Source: Pseudocercospora fijiensis CIRAD86 (taxonomy: Eukaryota; Ascomycota; Dothideomycetes; Mycosphaerellales; Mycosphaerellaceae). From it: a DNA stretch of 64,000 bases. The notes under the pieces were generated by a model. The model was not told the origin of the DNA and made no database searches. It saw nothing but the letters and a program-made list of their open reading frames with translations. Shown piece by piece: positions 21,145 through 35,000 of the stretch; position 1 is the first letter of the stretch, and each line of letters starts with the position of its first letter. The stretch covers positions 2,167,278-2,231,277 of the forward strand of contig NW_006921533.1 of NCBI RefSeq assembly GCF_000340215.1, given 5' to 3'. The position numbers and the translations under genes were made by a program.

Positions 21145-21647
21145 CTCTTATCTATTATAACGGTATCTACTCGATTTACTACCCTTCCGTACTAACTACT
21201 AATAACTGTACGCGAGCGCTTCGTTAATAATTCTATAGCTATAGCTTATATTATAGAGATTATATTATTTAGATACTTAGTAGTAGTTATCTCCTAGATC
21301 CTAAGCTAGAGGTAGCTGCTTTCCTATAGGAGAACCTCTTTTAATAAGTAACGCTTCTCTACCTTCTATTAGCTCTCTTACTATTATTCTCCTTTCTAGA
21401 TACTATCTCGACTTAACTTACTAATAATATACCTACTTACCCTAGCCTTTACCGAATTCGCTTTTAATTGTAATTACTAATAGAAGCCTTAAAATTAGCT
21501 AAACTATTAGTTTAGCCGCTACCCTAGTATTGCAATCTCGGATTACTAGATATAGAGCCTTATATCCTATATATCTATTCCTTTATTAAGAATTGCGTTA
21601 ATTATAGCGAGATCTTCGCGGCCTAGCTTAAAGTAAAGTACGGTCGG
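21145..21647 (+). mobile_element. LTR retrotransposon A1, segment 2 (gag N-terminal region)
   Basis: Continues A1 after the DNA transposon. It aligns with the A2 region 24110-24590 (shared tcgatttactacccttcc near 21178 and attatagcgagatcttcgcg near 21601). It is interrupted at 21647 by element B1; the last 5 bp (gtcgg) are the B1 target duplication. Confidence 0.82.
21643..21647. repeat. Target-site duplication, left of B1
   Basis: gtcgg, matching 61368-61372 just after the 3' LTR 39.7 kb away. Confidence 0.9.
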
Positions 21648-21843
21648 TATTAGGGCTAAAGAGGCTATACGTAATTAGTATATAATTAGGCCGAGTAAAG
21701 CTAGGGTCTTAGTGCCTTAGGCAGGGCTTAGCGCTTAGCGTTAGGCTAACTAGCCTACCTTCCTCCTCCTCCTCCTAGTTCTCTATCGAATACTACTTGT
21801 ACCTACTACTACCCTATCTACCTACTAATATACCCTTCTTATA
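21648..21843 (+). repeat. 5' LTR of B1
   Basis: 196 bp, TATTAGGGCT to CTTCTTATA (TG...CA ends changed by RIP). Family members are at 52726-52921 (-), 59635-59830 (-), 61172-61367 (+) and 61409-61605 (+). Confidence 0.92.
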
Positions 21844-21989
21844 TAGTATTCGATCTACCCTTTAAGGGTAGTAGCTAGATAGTCCTTATTTTAAGCTTTT
21901 AGCGGTATAGCTACGAATAAGACTAATCTAGCTATATTGCGCCCGAAGAACGGGACCTATACGTACTATTCTATCGAAACAACCGTACT

Positions 21990-23520
21990 AATTATTAAGC
22001 AAGGCCTTCTATACGGCCTATTACACTAAGTTAAGCATACTAGACCGATATCTACTAATTCCGCTATATCCGCATCTTAGGGGCTAATAATATATTATTA
22101 GTATTACCCCTTATAATAGCCGGCTTATTACGAAACAACAACCGTGCTACCGCTAGCAGCGCTAGTAACGACAACGCTAGTAGCATAGTACCTACTAAAG
22201 TGCCTACTAAAGCGCCTACTAAAGTGCCTCCTACTAAGGTGCCTACTAAAGAGCCTACTAGAGGGCCTGCTAAAGAACCTATAATCGAAGGGGATAACCT
22301 ATCGTTGCCCGTTAACGACATTCTTAATAACATTGTTAATCGACGATATAGCTAGCTAGCCTTTAGTCCCTAACTAGTAGCGAGACTTTAAGAAGCTACC
22401 TAAAACAGGCTTACTGCCTTGCGTTAAGAACAATAGCTAAAGGATAATCTTCTCGAGATTCGCCGCCTCTAGGAATCTCTAATAACTACTACTAAGCTAA
22501 TAGTAGGACCTTCTTTACTACCTATTTAAAAGAAGGATGCTAAACTTAAGGACTGCACTATATTTAATAGCTCTAGTCGGAAGTAGTATAACGACTACAT
22601 TCGTAACTATAAACTCAACTAGCGTAACGCACTAAGAGCGCTACTAGACGACTATTCCTTAGTCGTATACGCTATATAGTATATTAATAGCGACCTAAAG
22701 CGTATATAGGATAACTATTTTAACTCCCTTAACGATTAGACCGCTATTTAGTAGCAGACCTATAAAACCATTATACTAGATACCCTTAGAAACCCTATAC
22801 TAAGGCAACAATATACTTAGGACCTATATCTTCGAGCTAAATAGAAGACTAATTAATCGGCTCGCTTATTCGAGGCCTATTTAAAGACCCTCGAGGATAA
22901 CCTTCCGGCTAAGACTAATTCTATATAGATCTCTAAAATACGTCCTAAGCTTAGGTAGGAGCTTATCCTCGAATTAGATCGCCGTCGTATATTTAAATAG
23001 GCTAACCTAATACGCATTTAATTTATAGTCGAAGTAGAAACAGCCGAGCGAGCTGTTTAGCTTTAGTAACGGCTAGAGTCGAGGATCCGACTAACTAGTA
23101 CTAACCGTAGTAACCGTAGTAGCCGCGGAGGAAACTAAGGTTCCTACTAGGACAATAATACTAACAATAGGAATAGTAGCGACCGTAGAAGAGGCCGTAG
23201 CCGGCGGCTATATAGAGGAGGCCGTAATAGGGGCCGTAGAAGGGGCTCGTATCCCTATAATACTAATCGCTTAACTAATAATAGCAGCAATAGCGGCTAT
23301 AGTAATCCCCCGACCGGATTGAAATACTTTAACTATAATAGTACTAGCTATCTACTAGGCTAATGCGACAAATCTAAGGACTAGACCCGAATCGACCGTA
23401 CTACCGCCGAGTACTATAAGCACCTTTTAGCCGCTAATGCTACCCCTATCGGTCCTTCGAAAAAAGAGTAAGCGCCGTACTAACTGTTAGCCTTATACGG
23501 CGTAAGACTATCGACATTAT
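21990..23520 (+). pseudogene. Gag of element B1 (RIP-inactivated)
   Basis: A capsid/nucleocapsid-like protein visible once RIP stops are read as Gln. The N-terminal part has a Pro-Thr-Lys-Val/Ala repeat (22190-22275), then LPVNDILNNIVNRRY, a helical middle part, an Arg/Gly/Asn-rich basic tract (about 23100-23250) and a zinc knuckle (about 23320-23375). The knuckle now reads YFNYNSTSYLLGQC: the CX2CX4HX4C pattern has lost both first cysteines and the histidine to tyrosine, all by RIP-type changes. The copy in B2 keeps the cysteines. A minus-strand open frame at 22333-22064 is a shadow of this gene. Confidence 0.75.
22190..22275 (+). repeat. 12-bp repeat encoding Pro-Thr-Lys-Val/Ala in Gag
   Basis: About seven units of cctactaaagtg and variants. 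The equivalent sites hold fewer units in B2 (about 59225-59290) and B3 (about 61960-62005), so copy number varies between family members. Confidence 0.75.
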
Positions 23521-23765
23521 ACTAGCTATAATACGCTCCTACCTTATATAGGATACGAAGGGCACTAACTATTAAACTAAGGTTATACTAGATCTAGGAA
23601 ATTCAGTTAGTACCCTTATTAGCTATCGCCTAGCTAAGTAATTAGACCTTCGATAACTGCCTAGGACTAACCTGCTAACCCTTGCTTAGTTTAATAACGC
23701 TCGGCACTTAACCTATAGGGCCTACTATATTCCTATAGCTCTAAAGGACGACCTCGGAAATAAAC
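23521..23765 (+). pseudogene. Pol of B1, protease segment
   Basis: Encodes a retroviral-type aspartic protease region with ILDLGNSVSTLISYRLAKQL (D-L/T-G type active-site motif) followed by NLLTLAQFNNARHLTYRAYY. Interrupted at 23765 by A2 within ALKDDLGNK. The continuation LLDFT is found at 36959. Confidence 0.75.
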
Positions 23766-23953
23766 TATTACGATATGACACTATTGCATGTACGATAGCA
23801 GGCAGCGGTTACTATCGACCGCTATAGTCGCTATTGCTACTAATAGTAGGACTATTATATAGATAGCTTGCCTCGCGGCACCTTAGAGAATGCATTAACT
23901 TTTGCACCGTATAACCGTTACGATACCTTCGTACTATAACCGTGTGCCTAGCA
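23766..23953 (+). repeat. 5' LTR of A2
   Basis: 188 bp, TATTACGATATGACAC to GTGCCTAGCA. It keeps the terminal CA, so it is less RIP-mutated than the A1 LTR. Confidence 0.93.
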
Positions 23954-24389
23954 ACTTAGTAGCTTCGCTTAACACTTAGTTAGCTTCTATACTAACTACT
24001 AGTCCTCTACCCGAATCGACCCCGGTTATTACAGCTACGACGAGAATCGACGCGATTAGCTACGAGTCCTACCGATCTTCCGCCGATTACTACGATTTAA
24101 CTCCTACCCGTTACGACGGTACCTATTCGATTTACTACCCTTCCGCACTATACCCTACCGACGCGCGAGCGCCTTATCGGCGATCCTATTAGTACCCCGA
24201 GGAGACAGTAGTAGTAGTTTCTACCTTTAGTAGCAAGTGCCTACTATACCTAGGTCTAGGGGCAGCCGCTTTCCCTAGGAGGACCTACCTAATAAGCTAC
24301 GCTCCTCTACCTTTAGTCGGTTCTCCGTTATTGTCCTCTGTTTAGAGACTATCTCGCCTCTACCCTCTTACTAATAGTTTACCCGCTTG

Positions 24390-27360
24390 CCGTAGCTCCT
24401 TCGGACTCGCTTCTAACTCCGGTAGAAGCCTCGAAATTAGCTAAGCTAGCGGTTCAACCGCTGCCCTAGTACTGCAATCTCGGATTGCCGGATATAGAGC
24501 CCTATATCCTACGTATCTGCTCCTATATTTAGAACTACGTCGATTATAGCGAGAACTTCGCGACCTAGCTTAGGGCAAAGTACGGCCGAATCGACTTGCT
24601 TGCCTTATACGTTCTATATTATTACCCGCTCGTAGGAAATCCGCCGCCTCTATAGGCCAAAATCGAGGAGCTCTACCTAGACGCCCTTAACGGTTACAAC
24701 TTCCTAGGATAGTAGGTAGTAGATAAAGGAATCCTAACCAAATCGGTTAAGGAGCTTAAAGCCGCGCTCCTAACGGTACGCGATTTACGCTATTACTGTC
24801 AATTCTACCCGGAGATCTATCTACCGCCTATAGTAGAGCAGCGCCTACTAGCCCGACTACCTTAAGTCCTACCGCGGCCTACGGTTTCGCCTATTACTAT
24901 AGTAGAAACAACCGTACCGCCGGAACAGCGTCCTAGTTCGCCTAACAGCTCGCTTAAATCGGTTTTCTTATAGAGGCTACTTAAGCTACGATACCCGGCG
25001 GACGAGAATCCTTAGAAGCTAAAGGGGCCTCTACCTAAGACTTCCCCTAAGGAACTGTTAACCGGGCCTTCCGATCTGTCGACGTCGCCGTTCTAGGACA
25101 TCGGTCGCGGCTAATTGCCTCTAATAAACGACGGCCTCGCCGACCCGTAGGCTAACGAGCCGCGTAGTCGTTTCTAATATCGTACCCCGGTAGACGCTTC
25201 GTAGACAACCGAGGAGATCGATAGGGCGAACATCGCTATATAGCAAAACCGTTAGCGTCGTAATTATCTTCGCAAATTAGCTAGACGGAGAGGAGTCTAT
25301 CTTAACGAAGTTATATTAGACTTTCTAATAGAATAGGCGATTTTACCGCTATCGGCTACGCGTAAGCTAAGTCCGCCCTAGCCGAACCTAGGTTAATACG
25401 ATTACTAGTAGAGGGTAGACGCATATATAAATGCCTATAGGCATAGCCGCTTACGTCGGGGCGGGTTTGCGCTAGGCGATCCGCTTAGCAATCCGCCTAG
25501 TAATCCTCCTAGCAATCTACTCGGAAATCCTCCCGACGATCCTCTACTACCGCTACCTAGTAACTTCGATCTAGGTAATTCCTCTCGTAAGCCGACGTAG
25601 GGTTAGCCTTTGCCCTTTCCGCTATTAGACTTATAGGGTCTACTACGGGAAGGCAAGAAGCAATGCCGGAAATACCGTCGGTATAGGGATAATCCGAGTA
25701 AGGATAGATCTTTATCTAATAGTAAGGATTCGGACGACTCCGATTAATCCTCGTCGGATAACGATAGCTCCTTAGATAGTAGTTATTATAGACACGCCCG
25801 CTATCGCAGATACCGTTAGTATTATCGGGACTACGTCGCGGAAGCGCTAGTTTCTAAAGCGAGTTATGTCTAGGGGTACTACGCCTGCCCCTAGCGGCTA
25901 CGGTTCGATCTAGCGTATCTTAGGTTCTTCGATCCTCTGCTTAGCGTTACGGATTACGGCGAGGGAGACTACGCCTTAGTCGGGAACAAGATAATATACC
26001 GTTCGGTATATGCTTTTATCGAAGCGGCTAAGGATTATACTTATATCGTAGGGCGAGAGACGGTTCGTCTTAACCTCTCCCTTTGCTTTCGAGGGGTAGC
26101 GCTTAGTTAGTATTATAGTTACCTTTCTAGCCGCAACCGAGTAAAGCTCCGCGGCGGACACGGTCTAAAACGCTAGGAACGTTGTCTTAGCAAGAAATAG
26201 AAGGTCCCTCCGATAAAGGCGATAGATCTCCTCGATAAGTAACGCTACGACCGGTAGGATATCGCTTTAGGGCGTTTAGTAACGGACTTTATTATTAAGA
26301 CGGTGCGACTCGCTAAGGATGCTAGTATACGGAAATCGAACCGGCTCTTAGAAGCTTATCGTCGAATAGATCCGCGCCTCTAATTAAATATAGACGAGCT
26401 AAATCGTCGTATAAAGGTCGATAAGTAGGTTACGTACTACAAGAAGTAGGCATTAATCTAAGAACATATGCTTTCGTCCTCGTCTAATCGTCGCCTAGAC
26501 GCTACGACTAGGAACATTAGCCGCGCTAGTAAGGCTACCTAGTAGAACCGATACGAAGGGAATGCCTCTTATACCCTAGCGAGCTTCGCTCTAGTAAGAG
26601 CGTCCCCTAACTACCAGAACCGCGATGCCGACCGACCGAACCCGCTACGCCTTACTAACGCCTATTAGTAGAATCGCCTGCCTAGCGCCCCTTAGTAGAA
26701 TTGCCTACCGCCGGTAGGAAATAGTAAAGGACCGTCGAAGGGTAGTAGCCCTACCTTCCTCCCGAAAGACCTAAAGCGAGTCGATTCGCGCCTATTTAAT
26801 CGATAGGATAGAAAGCGTAACGATCGAGCTCGTAAGTAGGCTAACTTTGCCGATAATAGTAAGAGAGTAGGCAATACTGTAAATAATGCTAACTAAGCCG
26901 ACGACGGCTATCGGGGGATTAGTTAGGAGGATAATAGGAGAACCGACGTAGATAATTATAGCTATTTTAGTAACGCCGGAGAAGACGCCGACTACTTTAC
27001 CGACCTATACGACTCCGATCCGGGCTTAGGAGCTTACTTTATAGGCGTAGGCGATCGCTTGCTATTAGCGTTAAACTCGGTGCTATAGGCTAAAGCGTCC
27101 CTACTAGCGGCGATCTAACTATTTGCCTCTACGAAGCACGCTTATAAGGTCTATAGGCGGCGATTTAAGTTAGGCAACCTTCTATACTAGTATGTTCGCA
27201 AGGAGTACGTAGAGGCGACGACGCCTTCTACTATTATCGAACGCGTATTAGCAAACCCGGAAGTAATTTAGTCGAAGGCGCCTCCGTTAGCTTAGCAAGG
27301 TTACGCATTCCGGAATTAGTAATATATAACTTTCCCTCTTCGGTTGTTACTATCCGGTGC
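24390..27360 (+). pseudogene. Gag region of A2 (RIP-inactivated)
   Basis: A long frame-2 translation of roughly 1000 codons once RIP stops are read as Gln/Trp. It begins near a Leu/Pro-rich segment with LPDIEPYILRICSYIQN. It includes a repeat of Asn-Pro-Pro-Ser units near 25490-25545, an Arg-rich and Ser/Asp-rich segment (about 25670-25800) and a long basic C-terminal part. I did not find an intact zinc knuckle. It runs into protease without a frame change, so gag and pol appear fused. Gag is far longer than the usual few hundred residues. Confidence 0.6.
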
Positions 27361-30300
27361 GTCTGTATAGGTCTGCCTAGATACCGGCTATACGCTTACT
27401 ATTGCGGAAAAAGACTTCGTTTTAAGCTATTGCCCGGACGTAGAGGTACGTAAGCTACGCGAACTAATCGAAATCGGCGGCATTACCGGCGCGCATCGCT
27501 CTAGGGAATACGTTGTATTAGACATGTTTGTCCTAGTAGCGAAGACGGACGGTATAGTCTCCCTAGTGCGAATAACTCGCGAGGTTTACCTAGTTCCTAA
27601 ACTGAAGGCAAAAATCCTAGTCAGTATAGATACGATTGCTCTAGAGGGAATAAAGATCGATGTTCCCGTACGGACGGTTACCGTAGCTAGTTAGGACAAC
27701 ACCCGCTTTAAAGTAGCCGTTAAGCGCAAGAAAGGGAAGTCAGTCTAGCGCCCCGTAAGGCTAGCGGAGGACGTAATATTAGCGCCGCGTACGGTCGCCC
27801 TCGCTCTAGTTAAGTACGGCGGCGACCTCCCTAAGGGCCGGGATTTCATTCTTAACGCCGGTTTCTTAGTCTAGCTAACTAGCAATATATAGGGATTGTC
27901 GTTACAAGCTCCGCCGTTAGTAACGGCGTACAATTAGGTCGTAGACGCTAATTTTTCTTATATATACATTTGTAACGATATAACGACTCTAGTAACGATT
28001 CGAGCCGGATAGCTACTCGGTTTATTAAGTAATAGGACTATTGCTAGGGCCTACTATATCGACGTAGCCGACTACAGACTAGCGGGATTAAGTCCTAACG
28101 CTTTTACGGCTACGCGGGATATGCTAAATGCATAGCGGGAATACTAGTACGTATTAGGCGTAACGATCTATAGTAACGATAACTAGGCAGACTAAATCGC
28201 TATAGCGGTCGAGCGGTACCTAGAGCTTTTTACGGATCGCTAAACGGTAGTCGATATTCCCGAGCACGATTACATGCCTATCCTAACCGTGCTAAATTAC
28301 CTAGATCTATTGCCGCCCCCCCGTATAATTAACCTAGGCAAGAGAGATCGTAAAGTAGTAGACAAGATATATAACGACCTATACCGCTAGGGGAAGATGT
28401 AGTACATAACCGAGCCTACGCCCTTCGGCTTTCTAGTGTTTGTCGTATAGAAGCGCGTTGCTAACGGTAAAGGTAGTATAATTAATAAGCCGCGGGCGGT
28501 AGTCGATATACGCGCCTTAAATAAGGTAACGATCCCCGATAGCTATTAGATACCGCTCTAGGCGGATCTCTTTATACAGTTAGTAGGGTACTAGTATATT
28601 AGTACTATAGACTGTCTAACCTTCTTCTACTAATAGGGCGTAAAGCCGGAGGATCGTTACAAATTAACGATTAATACTTATCGTAGCTAGGAACAGTACA
28701 AGGTCGCTATTATAGGGTATTCGAATAGTGTCTAATTCGTATAGCAGAAGCTAGATTAGATCCTTCGCGACTGTCGTAGCTTTGCGCGAGCTTATATCGA
28801 CGATATCGTAGTGTTTTCGAAGACGTTGCCTAAGTATCTCGATTATCTAGAAGCGGTCTTCTAGAGGTTAGACGCCGTAAGGATTAGTATTAGTCCGAAG
28901 AAGACTTTCTTAGGCTTCCCCTCTGCGACCCTTTTAGGTTAGTACGTTAGCGGCCTCGGTTTAGCTACGAGTAAAGAGAAAATCGTAGCGATTACCTTAC
29001 TTTAGTTCCTAGAGAACGTATAGAAGCTAGAGCATTATCTCGGTCTAACTAATTAGTTGCGGCAACACATCCTATACTACGTATAGATAGCGGCGCCTCT
29101 ATAGGCGGAGAAGATACGCTTATTAAAAGGGGCGCTAGTTACTAGCAATAGTCGTCGCCGGCACGTCGCCGTTACGACGCTAGGTAAGAACGATTAGTAC
29201 CGCGACGAGCTAGTAAAAGCGTTTCGCTTGTTGCAATCGATGTTCTACGAGCCCTCCTTCCTATACTATTTCGACCCTAACCGTCGCTTATACGCTAATA
29301 TAGATTCCTCTAAAGAGTTTAGCTATAGCGCGGTGCTCTACTATATCGATAGAGACCTAGACCCTATTCTGTCTAAGGGAAAGGCGCAGTTGTTTCCTTA
29401 TTATAAGGTTCAGCCTATTTTATTCTTAAGCCGAGGCCTAACTTAGGCAGAGATACGATATTAGCCGATAGAGCTCGAATACTCGGGAATCGTATAGATA
29501 GTAAAGAAAGTAGGCTATTTAATATATGCTTTATCGAGGCCGACGACTATCTTTATAGACTACTATACCGCGGTCGGTCTTACTAACTCGGTGTCGATAA
29601 CTACGACTACCGATATAGGCAAATAGAACCTAAAATTAGTAAGGGCATCGATGTTCCTTTCCTAATATCGAGTCGATATAGTTTACCGTCTAGGGCGGAT
29701 ATACCTAGTTCTAGACGCCCTTAGTCGACTTCTAGGGGATACAGAGTCGCCTAAGCTAACGCCGGACGAGGAGAACTTAGACCCGCTCTCTTACTATACC
29801 GACGCTACGCCCTCTTCGGCCGATTTAGAGGAAGTAGCCTGCTTCTATACGATATTAGTAGAGCTGGATCCGGATTTCCGACGTCGGTTAAACCGAGCGT
29901 ACGATAACGACGAACATTAGTCTAGGGTTTTGCGACTAGTTCGATAAGCGTAGGCGCGGAATGCTTTAGAGCGTCTCTATTCGGAGGGAGCTAATATGCC
30001 TTCGGTAACGAAAACGCTAGTTCGGTATAAGGGTAGCAAAAATCCGGACCTATTCGTAGGTAATAAGTTTAATAGTCCGCTAGGTATTCGATTCTTCGAG
30101 AGAGACGGCCTCTTATATTTCCGTAACTAATCTTTAGGGCGCGAGCGACTCTATATCCCTCGAGCCTTAATAGGCGAGATCTTCGAGTAGGCTTACGATA
30201 ACCGTTACTACTAAGGCTTTTAGCGCGTCTTCGACCGTATTTAAGCTTCCTTCTTTATATATCGACTCGCTCGCTACCTCCGCCTCTATTTAGATTATTA

Positions 30301-31640
30301 TTACTAGTGTCTCCTTTTACGTATCCCCCGACACGCTCCTTATAGCGAACTTTACCCGATCTAGAATACAGAGGGCCTGTACTATACTATAACGATAGAT
30401 CTCGTAACCGCCTTACCGGTTACAACCGATAGATTTAATATACTATATACGATTACTTATAAGACGTCTAAGCGGGTAGCGGTCGTCCTAGGCAAAGAGA
30501 ACTAGAAGGCCTACGACTAAGGCATCGCTCTAATCGATAGGCTTTGCTTAATAGATATAAGTATGCCGGCAGTACTTATCGCTAATCGTAATCCTCGCTA
30601 GCTAAGCGACTTCTTTAAGGGCGTTTTCTCGCGCCTACGTACGAAGCTAGCTACGTCTACGGCCTACTACCCTTAAACCGATAGTCAATCCGAGCGAACT
30701 AACTAAACGGTCGAGACGGCGATTCGTTACTAGTTAGCGGATTATCCTAGCGAGGATTAGACGACGTTTATCCTATAGCTATAGGCTACGCTTAACAACT
30801 CCTATAATGCGACTATTGGTTAGTCGCCGAACGAGGTTGCTACGGGCGTAAGGACGAATCTTAACTCGCTCGATATACTATACGACTATCCGCATAATAG
30901 GGCGGTAGCGCGTAGCTGTATCTAGAAGGAAGTCTAGGACGCAATTACTTAGGCGAACGTAAAAATAAAAGAACGGTATAATAGCAAGTATAAGCCTCTG
31001 TTCCTTAAGCTAGGTAACTATATTATACTTCGCCTGCACCGTAGTTACGAAGTGCTAGGTTAGTCGTACAAGTTTGGCTACTGTTTTAAAGGGCCTTTTA
31101 CAGTTCTCGAGAAAGTCGGACGACTAGCCTACTATCTCGAGTTGCTGCTATTAATGCGTATCTATCCGGTAATATCGGTTTCGCAATTAGAAAAAGCTCC
31201 TAAAGACCTAGACCCTTTTAAGAGAACTGTTAATTACGAGCCCCCGCCCGTCGTAGCTAAGGACGGTCTAGGTTCTAGCGATAAGGGCGACTTTTACGAA
31301 ATCGAGCGCTTTCTCGGGCGACGGACCGTCGTCCGAAGAGGCTAGCCCGTTCTCTAATACCTAGTAAAGTAGAAAGGGTATAGGAGCGCCTATAATATAT
31401 AGTATAATATCGACGACTTAACGGGCGCGGACGATCTACGTAAAATCTACGATAACGTATATCCTCTAGAGGAGGCACTACTATCCCGTACCCTCCGTAG
31501 GGTAGTAAAGCGGACGAGAGCTCGCTAGCCTTTTTTAGAAGTTACTAGCTCCGCCGATAAAGGCGAGGCCGGACAATCCCTCGCGGTTCGTCGCAAATCG
31601 ATACGACTCCGCAGCGCGACTCCTCCTTCGGAGTCGTAAT
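27361..31640 (+). pseudogene. Pol of A2: protease, RT, RNase H, integrase, chromodomain (RIP-inactivated)
   Basis: Frame 2, continuous with gag. Protease: QVCLDTGYTLTIAEKDF near 27370. Reverse transcriptase (about 28330-29000): KPRAVVDIRALNKVTIPDSY, then YIDDIVVFSKTLPKYLDYL near 28793 with both catalytic Asp residues kept, then TFLGFPSATLLGQYVSGLGL. RNase H (about 29230-29650) includes the surviving open stretch 29228-29446 and ends in LGRIYLVLDALSR. Integrase: GRERLYIPRALIGEIFEQAY, a zinc-finger-like region near 30230-30310, and a core with ITIDLVTALPVTTDRF and TAYYPQTDSQSERTNQTVE (about 30380-30720). Then an SH3-like GPFTVLEKVGRLAYYLEL and a chromodomain (about 31290-31460) with YEIERFLGRRTVVRRG and YLVK. 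Chromodomain integrases direct insertion to heterochromatin, in keeping with the nested location. Confidence 0.85.
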
Positions 31641-32049
31641 CCGCCTAGGCGTGCCCTTATATCGTTATCGTAACTACGTTACTAAGGCAACCGTTATACG
31701 TAGACGCGGGCTATCCCTTATTTAGTATCGATCTTTCCGGACGATAAGAGAGCTTTCTATTAATTACCGACGACGAATAGGAACGGCCCTTAAGCGCGAT
31801 AACTGCGTCCGTCGCGGGGAACGTAAAGTAGCAGCTTTTTAGCAAAAATTTCTATAGTACCGATCGCGATATAAGCGCCTAAACGTTATATTATTCGAGG
31901 CGGAGTTATAGCGCGCGTCTCGCTTATACCGTAAGGCCGATACGCTCGACCTCCTCTAAGAAGCGATAGCTAAGGAACATCGTAGAAGCGAGGATCGAGA
32001 CCCTTAGGACACCGCGATAGGGAATAGTAAGATTAACGCTCCTCGCGGG

Positions 32050-35000
32050 GAACTGCTACTATTAGACGGTCTAGGATCGGCTAGACAGTCCTTGTTTGTT
32101 ACCGGCTCGACGCCTACGCCTAAGCTAGAGACTAAGGCAAGTAATAAGGATATAGCATTAGACACTACAGTTAAGAATTATACGGCTGCGCCTAAGCTAG
32201 AGGACCTAACGGACGAGGCGAATATAGTATTAGACACTACGGTCGAGAGTCGTACGGCCGCGCCGGAGCTAGAGAATATAACGGATAAGGAGGATGCGGT
32301 ATTAGACGAAACGGTCGAGAATCGTATAGCCGCGCCGGAGCCTAGGGCCGTAACGAGCAGAGAGGATACAGCCTTAGATACCCCGATCGAGATTCCTACG
32401 CTCGCGGCTAAGCTTAAGAATATAACGAATAGAAAGAACGTAGCGCCTAGCGCTACGGTCGAGATACGTACGGCTACGCCTAAGCTAGAGGATATAGAGA
32501 ACTCGATAAAGGATTCGGTAGGTAGAGAAGACGTAATAGCGGATTAAATCGGCGAGTATCGTAGAGAGATAGATAACGCTACGCTTAACCCGTAATAAAC
32601 GCGACTAGAGGAATACGGTATTAACCTAGCGTAGACGTTAGAGGGCTTTGCGATCCTCGCTACGGCGGAAGGCAATCTTCGATAGACCTTTCGTAAGGCG
32701 CTATCGCTTATTTCTATTAACGGCAGTTTAAGCACCGGCGAGGTTTAGGCGGTGTTAAGCTACGCTACTAAGAATAGATATATACGGCCTTTCCTAATAT
32801 TTACTAAGGACGGATTAGATATAGAATTATACTACGCATTAACGGACTCTAGCCGACAACTATTATAGCGATACGTACCGTTGTTCTTAGGCCGTAGTCG
32901 CATTAACGATACGCTAATAGCGAGCTTAGCACCGTTGCCCCCGGCTAATAAGGCAGACGGATCCGATTTCGACTTACTCGAGGTAATAGCTCGCCCGCAA
33001 TCGTAGGGGACGCCGGGTAGCGAGTTTAGTACTATATAGCGTTAGACTATTGCTAGCCTGTCGATAGTGCTTCCGAATCTAGACTGTCCGCTCTCTAATA
33101 TTAGACGATTTTCCTTTCTAAAATATTACGTACCGGCGGTTATCGCGGTAGTTAATCTAGATTACGTTTTCGATAGGAAGTCGTTTATATAGGCGGTTAC
33201 GGCGCTTACTACGAAGAAGAAATAGTTAGCGGAGCTAGCGAAGGCGTTGCTAGGCGAGGGCCGACAGACGGGCCGAGCGCTCTATAAGGCTATAGCCGAC
33301 TACTTTATCGACAACGACGACCCTCCGCTATACTATTTAGGTAAATAGGAGTTTGTTTAGAAGGGCAAAGCGTTATAGGTCGAGATCCTAGAGGCCGAGA
33401 AGCTATAGGATATCGTACCGGGCTTCTTTGCCCTTTACCGAGACGCCGCTACCTACGCGTCTAGTAGCCCGGCTAACGGTACGGAAAGCGGCCCGATTGA
33501 TCCCGTTAGCGCGCAGCCTCTTAATACGCCTTCGGCTTCAGAATCGGCACTACCGTTAATAATACCCGCAAATCGACCGGCTTTACTAGAACTACTATCT
33601 CCGCTAGCGCGTATACTTCCTAATTTACTACTACTATAGGCACTCGCCTCCCTAACGTAGGCGCCGAGTAACGGCTCGCTATAAGCGCCCGCACTAGCTC
33701 CTTCTAAGCTCCTAGCTACTCCGATCGAGTCGGTTTTTAAGGAACCTCCGGTCCTATTCCCTAAAGAACTCAAGTTCGAGCGGTAGCGGCTTCGAGGCTA
33801 GCGCGCGCGCTAGACTTTAATTAATAAGCGTCTCCTTCGCGCTAACGAGACGCCTAAGTAAGCTACAATCCGGTAGTACGTAGAGTACGAGGACTATAAT
33901 AAGAAAGTCGATACGCTAATCGCCGCTAATCCTATAGAGCGTAATAAGAATAGAGACGTACGCTTTATCTAGGCCGCGAAGCTCGTACGCAACGCGTATG
34001 CTAAGGACGCTAACGGTCGGCTACCTAATCTTTTTCGCCTACGCCTATATAAGCGAATAGTCGAACACTATTTAGTAAGGCTTTAGTATTACCTACATTA
34101 TCTATACCTTATAGCTAGCGATCGGCGCTTCTAGATTCTACGCGAATTGCATTAGTATATAGGCAAGCTAGTTACCGATTTTAAAAACCTACTCTTTACG
34201 TAACCGTACTCCTTCTAAATCGTAAACGACGATCTCGCCCGTAAATACTCTATCTTTAGGACCGACCTCTACTCGGACGGTTACGATACGTAGCAGGAGA
34301 TTTACGCGATACGCTTTAGCGAGTACGTAGCGCTTATAACGGCGGGCGAATTGAAGGAGCTTCCTAACCTAGCTAACCTCGATACGAATTTTCTACTAAC
34401 TATTACTTTCTACTACGCGAAGTTATAGTACCGACTCCTAGCAAATATTACCCGCTTACGCGAGAACTTCCTAGGCTTAAGCACCTATACTAGCGACTTA
34501 CGATTCTAGCTAGCACCGTCTCTAATCCGCAATAGAGCCGTCGGTCTTGTAGTACGCGCTATCTTACACTTCCTATAGACGGTCGACTTCGTATAAGAGT
34601 AGTTCTACCGCTTCGTCCTAAAAGAATATCGCGATAGCATTATAGTAGGCGGTTACCCGGTCCTATATAAGCGTAGCGAGAACGGTAAGGACGTATCCTA
34701 CCGTAACTACGGTAAGGAATACCTAAAGACAGGCAAGCGACCTATTAGCGAACACGTCGGAGCGACGAAGTATTATAAGATCGACCTAACTACTTATAGC
34801 GAAGTCTAATTCTTATAGATAGTAGCTACCGGACGACTCTCGATAGTGCGCCTACCTCTACTAGACTCCTAGCTTAAGGATTATACAGTTTAGCTGCTAC
34901 TAATCGGTATAGAACTTAGTGCCTAGTCGGCTATATAGCTCTATAAGTAGTACGAGTCGTCCCTTAATTCTAGTAGCCTACCCTACCTATACCGTCGCAA

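Noticed and set aside
22064..22333. Gly/Leu-rich minus-strand frame repeated at 59166-59414 and 61847-62041
   Set aside because: It is the antisense shadow of the Pro-Thr-Lys repeat in Gag; it stays open because the repeat units lack stops on that strand.
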